A DNA stretch of 64,000 nucleotides from Scatophagus argus (Eukaryota; Chordata; Actinopteri; Scatophagidae), in the NCBI RefSeq assembly GCF_020382885.2, contig NC_058498.1, forward strand, positions 8,096,501-8,160,500, read 5' to 3'. Both the position numbers and the translations under genes were made by a program. Below are positions 25,589 to 39,372 of the stretch, piece after piece. Each line of letters begins with the position of its first letter. Positions within the stretch are counted from its first letter, which is position 1. Under the pieces are notes generated by a model. It was given only the letters and a program-made list of their open reading frames with translations. It was not told where the DNA came from and did no database searches.

Positions 25589-28500
25589 TTGGTTCTGGTC
25601 TGTTGGTTGAATAAAGCAAGTCATCTGAACACATTTCCTTGAGCTAAGAGGAATTATGACTTTTTTGTGTAACATCTTATAAATGCCATGAATGCCATTA
25701 ATTGAGAAGTAATGGACCTGCGACTCCCGATGAAGACGAGAACAGAACACTGGCGTTTCCCAGTTGTCAGCAAAGACAGCCTGCTTACTCTGAATTAATG
25801 GCCGTCACCTTTAAAGTCATGCGCAACAAATACAATGAATGAAATTACACCCAGGAAACCCCTAAAAGAAAACAGCAGAGAAGCTTTATCATGTGGAAAA
25901 GGTCATGCATTTAATGAGTGTTTCGACAAAAAATGAGATTCTGTCGGCATCTGTTGGACTCAGCACATTACAGATGATAGTGAAGTTAGTTTGGAGTTTC
26001 ATATTCACCAGCTGGACTTGTGTTTTAACACCAAAAGTCTGAGTCAATACCACTGATTACCGCCAGAAGAGGGTTATTTTAGACGGCAAAAGCTGTTGAC
26101 AGCCCCATCCTGGCAGGAGTCTCAGACTTACAGCTGCAGTTACAGTGAAGGTGTAGTTTGACACCAACAATAACACCACTAACATGTAAGTGTAAGATTG
26201 TGGTAACTCGAGAATCAGTACCACACAGGCTACTATGGCAAGCAGTTACGTCAGCTGGAAAGCTAGGCTGGCTAAAATGGGTCTCTGCTATTCGATGCAG
26301 TTTCCTACAACAGCCACAAGGACTACCGTTACCACTTTCTGTGCTCACTATTGATGGGGTCCATAGACAAGAGATTTCTGCCTGGTCATATTGACTTTGT
26401 GCTCAAGTTCCTAAATCTCTATAACGATTGTGTTGAGTAAAATGTTATCATGACCGATAGAAATACGAGAACAACACCCAGGTTGGCAAAAACAAAAACA
26501 TACGTTTATCTGTCTAAAAATGATGCAAGGGTCCTGTTGAACAAGATCACGATCTTGGACCGATACGTCGACTTCTAAAGCCCTGAACGTCCTCAACATA
26601 CTTCTCCAGGCTGCATGTAAGCCAACGTGTATAGGATTTGCATGGAGTTGTGACTTTTATACTTGTATGTAAATTTTGTATGAAATGTTGGAAATGTTAT
26701 CAACCAATCAGCTTGCTTGATGTGACGCTTTTTGACTGTGTAGATTCATAGAGACGTTTCTGAGTATCTTCACAAAGCAGAAGGGTTGGGTTATGCTGGA
26801 CCACAATGAAATCTTTACGATGCGTTAAGGGGCCAAGTCTGAAATCAAAAATGGAAGGGATGTTGAAAGGCCAGTTCCTCACATGTCGATGCTTTGTCAC
26901 GTCCTAATGTGTCTCAACCAGACATACAAGATAACTTTTGACGAAGAGGAAAGCCTTCCCTTCAGCACCTGTGGTGGACACCTAAAGTCTGACGCCCCTT
27001 TGCGTATCATGCAGATGTCCTTTCTTTACCTGGATGAAAAGCTGAGGGACATGCCAAAGCAAACAACTGATATTTGGAACGCTGGGAATGAGACCAGGCT
27101 TGTCACAGAGAGGGGTTGGGAACATAATATAGTTCAAATAACATAGGGAAAAAGCCCAAATACACAGTGTTGAACTTTACAGAAAGGTTACAGAAATGGT
27201 TGGACACAGGCTTCCAAGTTCGACATCAGAAATGTGTGCTGGTGTCAGAGCCTATCCAACCAATCAGCTCTGAAGAACCAGACCATCAAATTAATTCCTG
27301 TCTGGTTGTGACAGCTGCTGGTTTGTGATGCATTTGCTACCACTGGGCTCCAAAAATTCAGGGCTACAAGTACTAAAAGGATTCACAAAACTCTTAAGAG
27401 CACAAAGACTCGAGCCCACAGGCTTGAGAGTCCCTGCGCCCTGCTCTATATTTAGACTGTTATCTCGACTCGGCTGCAGTGCAACACGAGAACTCTCAGG
27501 GAATAAAGCACAAACAAAACAACTGCACCCTCCTCGAGCTCCGGCCGATCGGCTTACATGAAGGAACACAGAGATGCTTGCTAAATAATAAAGAAGCAAA
27601 GACCCTTCCTCAACACATTGATGGTTTTTATGCAAGGGGGGTTGGACAGGCAATTGGAGATAGTAGAGATAGATAGAGATAGAGTTAAAGTTATCACCAA
27701 ACTGCAGCCAACATAACTGAAGATTGGAGTTCAAACATGAATCACACACGCTCATTTGTGAACATCTGAAAAAGCAGCAACGCTTTTGTTGATTTTTTGG
27801 GGTGACGATAAGTTCTGCTCTGCTTGTGACAGTTCACAGTAAATGTTATGGGTTATTAAGAGTAAGCATTTTAACCTTGTGGTCATTGTCATTAAATTGT
27901 CCTGCTGAATGTCACTGGCATCCAATTGTGTCTTTTAGATGATTGAAAATGTGAGTCTCGTTGCTCTGCAGTGAAATGAACTGCAGTGTGACTCACTGAG
28001 GGTGAGAACATAATCGACACCAACTTCAAGAGATCAGGACGAACACAGCGGGTGAAGGAAATGTACAGTTTGACATCCACAGATCCTGACTGAATAGGCC
28101 GACCCGCAACTATCAAAGAGCAGGAGGGACACTAAATACTACTCCAACAATATTCAAAGGATGACACACCTACAAACTGATGAGTACCTGGTCTTAGCGG
28201 TACCAGGGAAAGGGTTTTTGAAGTTATTTTTTTTTTTTTATTCAGCTGTTTATTTGCATGTGATAAACTGGTCTGAAACGACGTGGAAGATGGGATGAAC
28301 GTGACATTTATGTTTGTTTCGTGTAGGAGGTCACAGTCTCCTTATCGGTCCACCGTGTTTCATTTCTTCAGTGGACGCTTAAGTCACACGCTTCATGGAT
28401 GTTATAACTTATTCGCCAAGTGGCGTTTTATTTTTCCATCAAATCTGAATACTACTCTGAAAGTTTTCCTCCTTAGCCAAGTACAAAATTTTTGCAAAAT

Positions 28501-31140
28501 CTGACATTCATCTGTTAATAATAACAACAAACATTAAATAACAAAATGTTAACATCTTTAATTTGTCATCCAAATGTAAGTAAACACTGACTTGCGCCAT
28601 ATGTCACAGTGAACCAACTCAATTGTAAATGTAACAACGTGATGAAGGCCGTTTACTTGGTTCTGACTAAAGCAAAACCCACTGGAAGTGAGATCACACT
28701 TGATCACAGTCGAGGTCTGGTGTTCCATTTCGTCTTTGGCCAGCCTTATTAAAAATGTATCTGCTCGTGTTACCGTTGCAGCAAAGTGTCACCTCAGCTC
28801 AGCAGATATTTCAGCCCATGTGCCTTTTATCGACGAGTTTCTTCGAGCTGGGTTCAGTGTTGTTGCAAAGACGGCACATTAGAAAATAAGACCTAGAGTT
28901 TTAAAGTTAAAAACAGACATTCAAGCCAAGTTCTTAAAATCGGTTTAGAGTGCACTTTCCCTCTAAACTTTCTGATTAGCTTTGCTTCTTTATGGTGTCT
29001 CAGTATGAGTGTAGACCTCTCATTATGAGCTCATGTCTTCCTCCCCTACTTGCTGTGGTCCACTTCTGGGGCTGCAACTTGATCTGACCCTCCTCCCTCT
29101 TTCCCAATGTTTCCTTGAAATGTCTAAAATGTTGCTTGTTTAGTTTGCTCTTGACCGAGGTGCCGATTTTGTTACCTAAAATGAATCATGTGGCGGTTAT
29201 TAATAGTAGTGATTAGAGGAGGTTAAGACTGAGCAGCCCCTGTTAGTTGAATGGATCTCGTCATAGGCTCTTTCTGGTATTGAGAAGAATGCTGGTGAGT
29301 GTCTGCAGCATATGATGGTGTGGTGAGATTACTGCAGCCTTTCAGAGATTAGCTGTAGAGAAGAGAGTTGACTTAACCTTGAGTAAACACTAATTTGATA
29401 CAGAAGCTTACAGACGGAGGCCTCATCTCGGAGTAATTAACAAATTCTCATTATGCAAATGCCTTTCAGCCTGCAGGACGTTGCTGCTGCTTTCATTTGG
29501 CCTAAACTTCCTTTGAACACCGCGACAGGTTGGGTGAGTGGTGAGATGATGATTTAAAGAAGCCGTAAGCTGGACATTGGGCTATAAATTCTATCTATGT
29601 GGCATTTAGAGCAATTTTAGTTTCAGTGTTGTGCTCCTGGACACTCCTGGACATGTGAAAGTAACCCCTGGTTTACAAGGTCAAGACCAGGACTCTCTGT
29701 AATCATAAGAAAACTCGACAAAAACTCACATTAGAGAAGCTTTTTGGGATCTTTGCTTACTGGCTCATCAGTTAATCTGCTTTTAGCTCCACCCATCAGA
29801 TAAAAAGAAAATTTGTTTGTCACAACAGAAAGTAAGTGCGGTGACAATTTGATCCACACGTATGAGTAATCTGTAATTAAGAATCTATATTTTGAACTTC
29901 ACTTTCACATTTATTGTATTATTTTCTCTATTCTCTGTTTTTGGCTGCTAACTGTGCTGACTCATCGCCCTAAAAGTGTCACCTCAGCTCATAAAGTCTC
30001 ATCATCATCATAACAATCATCATCATTATCAATTTAACACCTTACTGATATCTCAAAACGCTTCTCTGAAGTCTAATTTTAACCAGTTGGTTTTGTTCTT
30101 AGATTTCATGTAATGAGTATGTCCCATGCATCACAGTGAAGGTTCTGAAGGTTCAAATACATAGAAGGAGATTTTAAAAATTCAGTAGAAGTTTCACTGT
30201 GACACAGTTTCAGCCACATTAAAGGTCCCATCAAATCTGCATCACGATTAAAATCATCTCGACGGTCTGACGACAGGAAACAGAACGCTGAGATGAGGCT
30301 GAATGTCAGGAAGACAACACCATTTGACACTAATGCTGACTGAGGGGACCTCCTCCATCATAGAGGAGATGGAAGAGGAGCAACATGTTTCTAATCAGTG
30401 CTTCAAAGCTTGGACCTTTGACATACCGCAGTTGCTTTTGTTTTTACGTGATAAAACGAGTTATCTAAGGTCACTCACTGGATTCTTACATGCTGTATGT
30501 ATAGTGAGCTAATGTTCAGTGGCTAAAAAAATCGACATTGCAGCTGGGAAAATAGCACAATTTTTTCTAATATAAAACATTAAAGATTGCATTTTTCTAA
30601 ACAATTTACACATAATGAGAGAACAGAACTGAAACTGTGGAGGGAAAAAAAGGGAGTTCTGCTCATAAACTGTCAATAGTCACCACCCTCTCTATCGAGA
30701 ACAAGTGCTGCTTTTCTTTATCCTAATTCAGTCATGACTAAGAGTAGTGAGTTTCTGTGCTGGACGATGGCATCATCAGGTTCTCCTCTAAACCTGTCAT
30801 CTAAAGGAGATTGACGTCCTCCAGGAGCCGGATTGATCCAGAGCTAAGTGCTGCTGCAGCCAGCTAGTCAGGCTCATTTAATCAGTACTGGGCGGCTTCC
30901 TGCAGACTGACAGCTAATCCTCAGCTGATCCCAGATCATCCAAACACCTTCCTGCTGTAAGACATTTATTGAGAAACCTGCTGAGAGGCATCTTCAGCTC
31001 CACAAGGCAAAGGTAAACACTCAGAGACTGTAAAGCGTCTTGGAGGTTCAGTTAAAGCGCATTTTTACTGAGGCTGGCATAATCATAATGGTTTCAACTG
31101 AATAACCAAATCTGGAAGAATTAAAAACTTCTTGCAGTAA

Positions 31141-31260
31141 TGAAAAACAATTAAGTACCTTTAATCAAGAACTGCACTTAAGTACAAGTTTGGTATTTTG
31201 CTTTAGTATTTCTATTTTTTGCCACTTCTACTCAGAAGCAAATATTGTACTTTTTACTAC
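31141..31260. repeat. Fragment of an AGTAC-rich dispersed fish repeat
   Basis: Contains AAGTACCTTTAATCAAG, CACTTAAGTACAAGT and CCACTTCTACTC, matching wording seen again at about 20266-20330 and 60120-60295. Confidence 0.5.
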
Positions 31261-31526
31261 TGCTGAAACCCAAAAGCTATACATCAGTATATAAAGCAGT
31301 TAAAATTAGCTACATCTTTACCGGCAACGATATTAAAGTGATAATGAACACATTAATGCATCAGTTAGGCAACAGGTCATTAAACATTATTATGAGATTG
31401 AGACTCAACAACCAACCAGAAAGCTTATTTCATACTTAAGATCTGAGTACCTGGAGAGCCAGCTAGCATAACTGGCTAAGCTAAATTTCTGGCTAGCAGG
31501 GCGGGTCAATCCGTTTCATGTGACAC

Positions 31527-31547
31527 AAAAAAAAAAAAAAAAAAAAA
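31527..31547. repeat. Poly-A run
   Basis: Twenty-one A in a row. Confidence 0.95.
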
Positions 31548-32323
31548 TTAAAAGCAACAAAATCAGTGACTTCTTTACCATGTCGATTTCAGTGGAATTC
31601 ATAACCAGAAGCACGCAAAAGCACAGTCCACGGTTCTTTCCACCAAAGAAGCTCAAACAACCAACACTATAGGAGAACTTGAACGCAGCATATGAAAAAG
31701 CAGCCTGACCGAAACTGGCACGAAGTCTGCACATCAATTGAAAATGATGCTAACGTTAGCATTAGCATCACACCACGTGATCTAGATTAACTGTCCACTC
31801 TCCACGCCGCAAGATGGCGACTGCAACATACGAGACAACACGCTGCCTCTCTGAACTTACTTTGTAGGCTATCACGTGAACACTTATCTCACATCCATCA
31901 GACTGCAGCTGACGGGACACATGGACTATCATTTGTCCATGTATCCTGGTCAAGAGGCTCCAATCAGTTTAATTTGGGGGGGGGGTTATTGCTGTTGTTT
32001 TAAAGTAGAGTCAGCAGTCATTTGACCTCTGACCCTTCTGGAAAACTGCTGGTGTTTGCATCTTTCCTCACGGGTTCGCTGTGCTTTTCTTTTCCTGCGC
32101 TACACAAATCTATTTATTGTTGTTTTTTATGTCACAATGTTAACATCACTACATTATCAGGCAGCTCAGCGTGCGAAACAACAGCTAACAAGCAGCAGCA
32201 GAGGTTTTATGCAGCTGCTGTACTGCTCCCGGGTTTCCTGAGACGGCATTTTTCCCAGTTTTCCTCCAATCACGTGCCTCCTTTTCTAGGAAGCGTGGCG
32301 ATGCAGATGAGAGGAGGGAGAAG

Positions 32324-32439
32324 CTAAAAATAGCACCTCTTCTTTCATTTTTTTTTTTTTTCTCCTCACAGAAAACAGAAAGCAGAGAGGGCAGCAGCCA
32401 AGATGTGGGAGATGCTTTTTGGTGCTGGAGTCTGCAGGT
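32324..32439 (+). other. Candidate promoter and short first exon
   Basis: A perfect MEF2-type/TATA-like CTAAAAATAG box (32324-32333) lies upstream of a T-rich tract ending in CAG, then a short stretch with ATG at 32403 in good context (AGCCAAG before it). The frame MWEMLFGAGVC runs into a GTGAAT donor at about 32440. The piece looks like either an acceptor-bounded exon or a promoter with a first exon. No convincing partner exon was found downstream; the nearest splice option closes the frame within seven residues. It may belong to a non-coding RNA or be chance. Confidence 0.2.
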
Positions 32440-33012
32440 GAATCCAGGACGTTTTGGATGAAAAGCAGCCTCGTGTCTATTTGTGTCTGGGAAACGGTTT
32501 ATATTTATTATATTGTTTATATGTTTATTTCACACAGTCCTGCCCCATTCTTGCATGGATCTATTCTTTTGATTGTCAAAAACACATTTATTGAAAACGC
32601 AAAGATGGTTTTAGTCGAGCCTTTTTCTATCTATTCTTAAAATTAACGTTCTGTGTTTCCTTTATTTTGACAGCAGTGATTTGCTGCGCTTACGTTTGAA
32701 GTTGGTGCTCTAAAACCATCAAGAAGGATTTCATGTCTCCCTTTCAGAGATCTTTTGTGTTTCTTGTAAGTACGAGGGGGTTCCATTGAGTCCATTTTTC
32801 CAACAAGAAAGTCTCAGCGACTCATAAAACCGACTGACTGACTAACATCTGACACATATTAAAAGATGTCAGTCGAGCTTATGATGTGATATGATCCTGG
32901 CTGATGCTGTAGATGGTCACAGGCAACACGGATGTGCGTCAGTCTTGACTTTGACTCCAACCCCCAGTAACTTTAAAAACAGCAGGTGGAGGCACATAAA
33001 AGCCACTACATG

Positions 33013-33042
33013 CTCTGTCTGTCTGTCTGTCTGTCTGTCTGT
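33013..33042. repeat. (CTGT)n microsatellite
   Basis: Seven tandem CTGT units. A (CT)n run follows at about 33490-33508. Confidence 0.95.
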
Positions 33043-34583
33043 GTGGTGCCAATATGCATTCAAATGCATTTAAAAAACTGGGAGCATTTCGATATTGTAT
33101 ATCCTCCTGTTTGTACAGTGGAAATAGGTAAACAAGGCTCTCCCAATATTATATTTTTTAGCATATATAGAGTAAATAATATATAGTTTCTCTGTTTAAA
33201 TTTCTTTCGTTTTTTTTCTGTTTATGCTGTTGCAGTACGGGAATCACACACACACGTCAGGTTTAGGATTGGATGTTATACCCCACCACAGGAACACAAC
33301 AGTCCTACGCATGTTTCACTGTTTAATGTATCAAAACGCGTTAATGTCTCTATAGGGATCCGAATATTTGGACTAATAATGAATGAATTGTACTCAGTGG
33401 TGTCCTCAGCCTATTTCATGGTAATATCATTAAATTATTATTAGAATATTACTGACGATTGCACGTATACTTGTCAAAAATGATATACAACTCTCTCTCT
33501 CTCTCTCGTTTTCTCTGTGAATGGATTTCAGGTGTTTGAATGTTATTCTATTGTTCCTGCCTCAGACCCGTTTATAAGCGTTTTCCTGACTTAAACCACA
33601 GGGGTGGTGTGAAACGCGTTTTCCTGCAGGACAGGCCCTGAGTCAGTCCACAGATCCACTGAACCACTGGCAGCCCTCACACCCATCCACACGGAAAACA
33701 CGAATAAACGAGGATTTTATACACCCATGACGGTTATGCGGTGTCCACAATGCAAACAGATGTTCTAAAGCAGGCATCTTATGCCTGAGGGTTTTAAATT
33801 TCAAATCATTTGCTTGATATGTAAACATAAACGCTAATAAACCATAATTACAGTATGCAGGGTATTTAAATACACGACGTGTGTCTATGCAATAGATTAA
33901 CAAAGACAGAAATCCCACCTTTACAGATTTCTATCCCGCTGCTCTCCGCCGCGTCCAGCAACCGTAGAAACACCAGCACTGTCAAGTCAGAAAGGCTCTG
34001 CAACATAACTTCCGGCTATGGATTACAAAATAAAAATCAGCCAAAATAGGTTTTTTGATAACTCAATATTAATGCGACAGTTGTAAAAAGACAAGAAAAA
34101 TCAGTGCATGCTTTCCACAGATTTTTTTTTTCACTAAAAGTAATTACAAAAGTTAAATGGTTTAAATTGTAAAGCACAAAACGGTTTGCAAATGTAACAA
34201 GCATAATTCAGAAAATGTAATTACTGATATATTATGGGCTCCCCAGCTGCTGAAGATTCACAAGATTCATAGTATATTGCTTATTGCCTGTCCAAAGCCA
34301 GGACACAGGGGAAGGGTTTTCTCAGGGGTATCAAGAGCAAAAGCCTATGCCAAAACAAATATGCATATAGATGTTAGATCTCCATGCTGGGTTAGTGGGA
34401 CCAGATCTCCAGAGAGATGGAAACAGATGTTTTGCTGTGATGGGGAGCAGCCAAGGGAGAAGAAGATATAATTAGGTTGTCTTGTATCGTTTTCATCATT
34501 TTACCATATCTCTGTGTTTATATTTGCATTGTCTCATTATTGTCTTGCCACTCAGCTGTAAAGCAGTTTGGATTGCTATAAAC

Positions 34584-34923
34584 AGTATGAAAAGAAGAAG
34601 AATCACTTTATTGACAGTATATATATTTTTACATACACACACTGAATTCGTCTTCTGCATTTGACCCATCCTTAGTTGAACACACACATGCAACATTATT
34701 ACATGCAGTGAAACACACACAGGAGCAGTGGGCAGCATCAAGCGCCCGGGGAGCATATTGGGGGTTAAGTGCCTTGCTCAAGGGCACCAGCATCAGCCAG
34801 CTAATGGAGGGGGGAGCTCCATCACACCCAAATTTTTCCTGCCCATCTGGTGGGGGAATCGAACCGGTGACCCTCCGATCACCGCTTCTCCAACCTCTAG
34901 GCTCAACCTCACAGCTGCCCCCA
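34584..34923 (-). mobile_element. tRNA-headed SINE, V-SINE-like core
   Basis: On the minus strand it begins GGGGCAGCTGTGAGGTTGAG, has a B box CGGTTCGATTCC, then the widely shared core GCCCTTGAGCAAGGCAC followed by TTAACCCCCAATATGCTCCC. It is flanked by a 12-bp direct repeat with one mismatch (attgctataaac at 34572, attgctatagac at 34924), so the full unit is preserved. Confidence 0.82.
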
Positions 34924-34932
34924 ATTGCTATA

Positions 34933-36240
34933 GACTTTTGGCTGATATGGAGTCTACATCAAACCAAAATACAGAAAGTATGACCATGACAACAAGGATG
35001 TATACAATAACACTCTAAGTGTGCCTTAGAAGAGCATTGGACTCCAGGTATATCACTGACTTACTCATAATGGACAGTTAAAACAGGGTGCCTACATTAC
35101 CCACAATACAACTGGAGCTCAGACAGGTCATCAAGTTAGAATAAAGAGGAGTGCGCTACAGAGCTTACCAGACATAAGCTCACTTAACTCTTGTATGTGA
35201 GTTGTTTTTTTCGTTTTAAATTTGATAAAGGTCAGACCCAGCTGACGCTGACTCAAGTGACATCCCTCGTTTGCCTTCACTGCCTGCACCGAGCCTGTCC
35301 ACGACTTTATTTTGAAACATAACTATTTCCGGTCCTTCTGTAACTCCGTTGTCTTTACCCAAGCAGAGACGTCGACGTTGAATGAATGACAGGTGGGCGG
35401 TGCTGTGGAGGCCGTGTGGAAGATTGATAGCCGGTCTGACGAATCCGGAGCCGCGTCGTAACTACGCTAAACCATTCCGTATAAATACTTAACCCGTCAG
35501 TTATTATTGATGTGCGCTGCCTGAGAGACTTAAATATTGATCAGGGGTCAGCAGGAACAATTGCTGCAATTTCCACCCAATAACACATACTGGTTTTATG
35601 ATGGTTTCTATAAAAATATCACTGCGGAAACATATCAAATGTGATTTGTTTTTGGTCGTGAAATTTGATTGAGGTTTATGTGATTCTCACAAAAAGGGGA
35701 TTTTTAGGTTAAAAACTCATGTCCATTTAAGATTTGTTCATTTCAATCGATTAGTTATTTTTGTTTGTCTTTAAAAAAATAGTGACCATCATATTGGTGT
35801 TAGGCTGTCCATTTTATGTCTTCTGGGAGAGCTGGGCTACAACTTTTACAGTTCCTTCCAGGTTAGTGAAGATGCATTAATTAGCAAGTGATGCTACGGA
35901 GTAACCAGTGAAATAAAAGAAAACTTGTGCAGGAAAGGAACTACACCGCGCATTCACTCACAGCTATAAGACTTTTCCAATTTGTTTATAAACATAATCC
36001 ATCCTTTTACAGGTTTTACAAGTTCTTCCAGTGGTCCACGATGTTTATAAGTATTAAAGAACCAATCCTGCGGTACGGTAGTTTAAATTCTTACGATTGT
36101 TCCTCCAGACCAACAGGTGGCGCTCACGCGTTCAACGTATTCTCCATAAAACGGATATTGTGCTGAAATCGGTCCACATCCGCTCACCTCTGCTGCTCCA
36201 TGCGCTGCCTATGAGCGACCTTTTTTTTCCCAAGGATGGC
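34933..36240. other. Intergenic, CpG-enriched patches near 35.35-35.47 kb
   Basis: No coding exon seen. The patch around 35350-35470 is rich in CpG and includes GACGTCGACGTTG; read on the minus strand it runs into a GTAAAG donor-like site near 35356, so it could be the rab3a first exon and promoter. That link is inference only. Confidence 0.3.
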
Positions 36241-36249
36241 GAAGGTATG

Positions 36250-36459
36250 ACCCGCCCTACCCTCCGTTTGATTGGCCAATCGTACTCTAATCTTAACCAA
36301 TCGCACGGCGAGGGGAACGAGTATCAGCCGAGCAGAGTAGGATGGATCGTGACTTCGCCATCATGAGAAAAAAAAATAAACAAACTGACCCGGCGTTGTT
36401 TTTTTCCGTCGTTTATTCTATCCTGTACGGTATTTCCCTTGATTGAGTTCAGACCTCAG
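36250..36459 (+). promoter_or_regulatory. mpv17l2: Promoter and non-coding first exon of mpv17l2 copy 1
   Basis: Two CCAAT elements (inverted plus direct in ATTGGCCAAT at 36271-36280, and ACCAATCG at 36296-36303) sit about 100-150 bases before a strong donor, CAG/GTAAGG, at 36459/36460. No ATG precedes the donor in a useful frame, which fits a 5' UTR exon spliced to the acceptor TCTCTGCAG at 37413. There is no TATA box, as expected for a housekeeping mitochondrial gene. Confidence 0.5.
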
Positions 36460-37423
36460 GTAAGGATGTATTTAATCTTAACACATACAAGACGCTGCGA
36501 TCAGATTAATATAGTGAGACTGAAAAGCGAGTCTTGTCCGACTCTCACTGGGTTGTTGCATGTGACAGCAGGTTTAGGGATCGCAGTAAATTTGAATAAA
36601 CTAATTGTGTGTACAAACGGTCAGTGTCAGCGCATGTGTTGTGCCACATAGCAAACGCTGCAGTAAACCGTTGTCTCGGGCTTCATAGTCCGGGTCGCCG
36701 GGTGGTTAATCAGTTTAAGAGTTTAAATTAGCCTGGCCGCCAGCTAACGGCTAGCTAACATCTCAATAGCAGCAAATGAAGGAGCAGGCTTGAGCTTCGA
36801 CGTTTAGCTGAACTGTTACACTTTCTGTCTGAAGAAAGAACGAAACAATGGCAGAATGAATTCAGAAAGCTTTATTTATCACGTCACGGGCAAGTCCGTA
36901 AGTATTAATGTCTTAGTCAAGTGCAAAACAAAGAATGTGACTTAATGCTCAAAGCAGCTGCTGATGCAATAACGCGCACTGAACAGGAAAACATTTTCAG
37001 AGGCCAAACATCCAGTATTTGTTAATATTTTTCCGGTCAATTTGGATCGCAGCGCGGGGTGTTGATAACTTCCTACGGTTATCTTAGAGTTACTTGATAA
37101 AAGATTTGTGTTTTTAATCGTATTAGCAGTTTTAGAGTCCACACACTCAGGCTTTATGTTCCACTCTTACTTCAGTGATTGTGTCTTGTGACTGGGGGAG
37201 GTGATTTGTTGTTGGACACCTGGTGAACAATCAGCCTTCTGTAGACTCTGCATAAGCTGTCTCTTACACATTTGGCAGATCATCCTGAAGTACAACATGT
37301 AACAATGCACTGGTCAAACAAAGAAGATTGTTTTTTTCTTGTTCAGTCTTTTGGGAAAACATTAATGCAGAGAGCTGTCTTTCCTCCTGCAGATGACCGT
37401 GTCCTCTCTGCAGTCCAAACATC

Positions 37424-39372
37424 ATGCTTCCCCAGGCGGGTAAAGAGTTTCTGGTCCGGATACGGTTCTTCTGGAGGCCGTTTTTTCAGGGCCGGTACCT
37501 GCTGTTCACCAACACCCTGAGCTGTGGAGGCATGCTGGCGCTGGGAGACTGCTTACAGCAGAGCCGGGAGATCCACAAGGATCCAGGCAGAGTCCGAGAC
37601 TGGAAGAGGACAGGTGAGATGTTATTGCAATGTGGGGATAGAACCGTCAACCATGGATGTGCTGGTGCCTCGCTGCACCCTTGACTGAAGGTTAGGTTAG
37701 GTTAGGTTCAGTGAAATGAACTGCACTGTGGTAACTCACTGCCTGTACTGTGTGTGATGTAGATGTCTGGTTTATGGCAACAGGGAACCCAAAGGTGTCC
37801 AAAACTGATGCTTCTGTTAGAATCAATCATTTCTGCTGTTGTCAGTTTTGGTAAACTTACATAACCTCAGGTGGTTTTCATAGCTCGAGGGTCCTCAATG
37901 AAAGCGGACTTAAACTTTAAAGTTTAAAGTGTGCAGCTGCTGGATGTGTTCAGAGGTGAGGCTCTACTTTTCTGCTGGACGTTAATTTGCTCATTAAGTC
38001 TCACCAGTCCAATGCAGTTCAGTTCATTCAATTCACCCCTACAATATCCTGACACATTACTTGGTTAACAGGTTGAATCTCCATTTTTCAATACAAAATA
38101 GCACGTTGTTAACTCTCTCAATTTTTTTATTAATCAACTCATTGCCATTAATTTCTCTTACTTCTTTTTTCCTGAAAGGCTCCATGTTTTTGGTGGGCTG
38201 CTCCATGGGTCCATTACTGCACTACTGGTACGGCTGGTTGGACAGAGTGTATGTCGGAAAAGCGATGAACACTGTGGCCAAGAAGGTTCTGGTGGACCAG
38301 CTGCTCGCCTCACCGACAATCGGGATGTGGTATTTTTTAGGTGAGAAGGATTTCAGATTTTATTAGCGTTAAACAGCCTGTCTCCTTCCACCTTTAGTGT
38401 CAGAGTGTTGGCAGGTAAGCAGTCATACTTGAAGATGTGAGTGAGGAAAGACAAAAGCAGGCAAAGTCAAAATCCAGTGTGGGGGTGAAAGGTCAGGTTG
38501 ATCAAATGGCAAATAAGAGTACAACACTCCTGCAGCCTCAGAGCTTATCTGAAGTTGGTTTTGATGAAGTGTGGTGCTGGCACACATCTGACTGGCAACT
38601 CTGTTTATTGCAGGTATGGGTCTCACAGAGGGACACACTTTATCTGAAGGATGGGAGGAGTTTAAAGACAAGTTCTGGGAGTTTTATAAGGTAAGCTCGC
38701 CTGTCTGACCTGCTCATGTTATTGTTCATTACACCACAAGGTCTTTATTCCTGATCAGAAATGTCTTGCCTGACTTTTCCTCTAGCGCCACCATGTGGTT
38801 GACATTTTTGATTTATAGCAAAATGTCTCAACAGTTGTTGCCTGCATTGCAATAAAATTGAGTTCAGGCATTCCTGTCCTTCTCAGAATGAATTTTAGAA
38901 ACATTTCATCCAGCACCATCATCAAGTTAGATTTTTATTTTGCTTTGTTTTGTTTTTTTTTATTATTATTATTTTGGTCAGGTTTGTTTAGTCTGTGTTG
39001 TTCTTGCCTGCAGGCAGACTGGTGTGTTTGGCCTGCCGCTCAGATGATCAACTTCTACTTCCTGTCCCCTAAATACCGCGTTGTGTACATCAACTTCATC
39101 ACCTTAGGGTGGGATACCTACCTGTCCTACCTCAAACACAGAGTGAGTCAGCCCACAGGAGATTAAAGAGTCATTCTGTATTATCCATCAGAGTTTCTTC
39201 TTGCTCAGTAGTTAAAAAGGTCGAGTGATATTGATTATCTTGATGTGTGTATTGGTTTCTGTTGTGTTGACAGGATAACAGCCACCCTGCTTCAGTGATA
39301 TCAGACAGCAGTGCTGTAGATGGTCAGCAGGAAGCACTCCCACCATCCAAACCTCTGGAGGAAAAAGCTTAG
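37424..39372 (+). CDS. mpv17l2: Mpv17-like protein 2, copy 1
   Basis: Member of the Mpv17/PMP22 family. Human MPV17L2 is an inner mitochondrial membrane protein needed for mitoribosome assembly. Coding exons are 37424-37613, 38179-38340, 38614-38690, 39014-39142 and 39274-39372, all GT-AG and phase-matched, giving 218 residues (human 206). Family hallmarks: [69 protein letters not shown] and [10 protein letters not shown], spanning about four membrane helices. The acidic C-terminal tail ([10 protein letters not shown]) has no organelle signal. The start at 37424 follows the acceptor at 37413 by ten bases; an earlier ATG at 37393 is out of frame and falls before that acceptor. Confidence 0.95.

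Larger units (their letters stand above)
24481..34583. other. Non-coding stretch upstream of rab3a coding exons
   Basis: Ten kilobases with no recognised protein-coding exon. Much of it is probably the rab3a 5' intron, since a non-coding first exon is needed. It contains a Tc1 scrap at 25.55 kb, a poly-A run at 31527-31547, a repeat-family fragment at about 31.14-31.25 kb, a candidate exon at 32.4 kb and microsatellites. The longest open frame, minus strand 27291-27755, has no domain and is crossed by a short GATA repeat, so I do not call it a gene. Confidence 0.5.

Noticed and set aside
27291-27755. 154-codon open frame on the minus strand, the longest unspliced ORF outside jund and the LINE
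   Set aside because: No domain, Cys/Leu-rich low-information composition, overlapped by a GATA-type repeat, and no splice or start context to support it.
33930-33990. CpG-rich spot as rab3a first exon on the minus strand
   Set aside because: The donor that would close it (GTGGGA) is weak; kept only as a candidate in the rab3a entry.
37688-37710. GGTTA tandem resembling telomere repeat
   Set aside because: Only three to four units of TTAGGT, not the vertebrate TTAGGG; an ordinary short intronic repeat.
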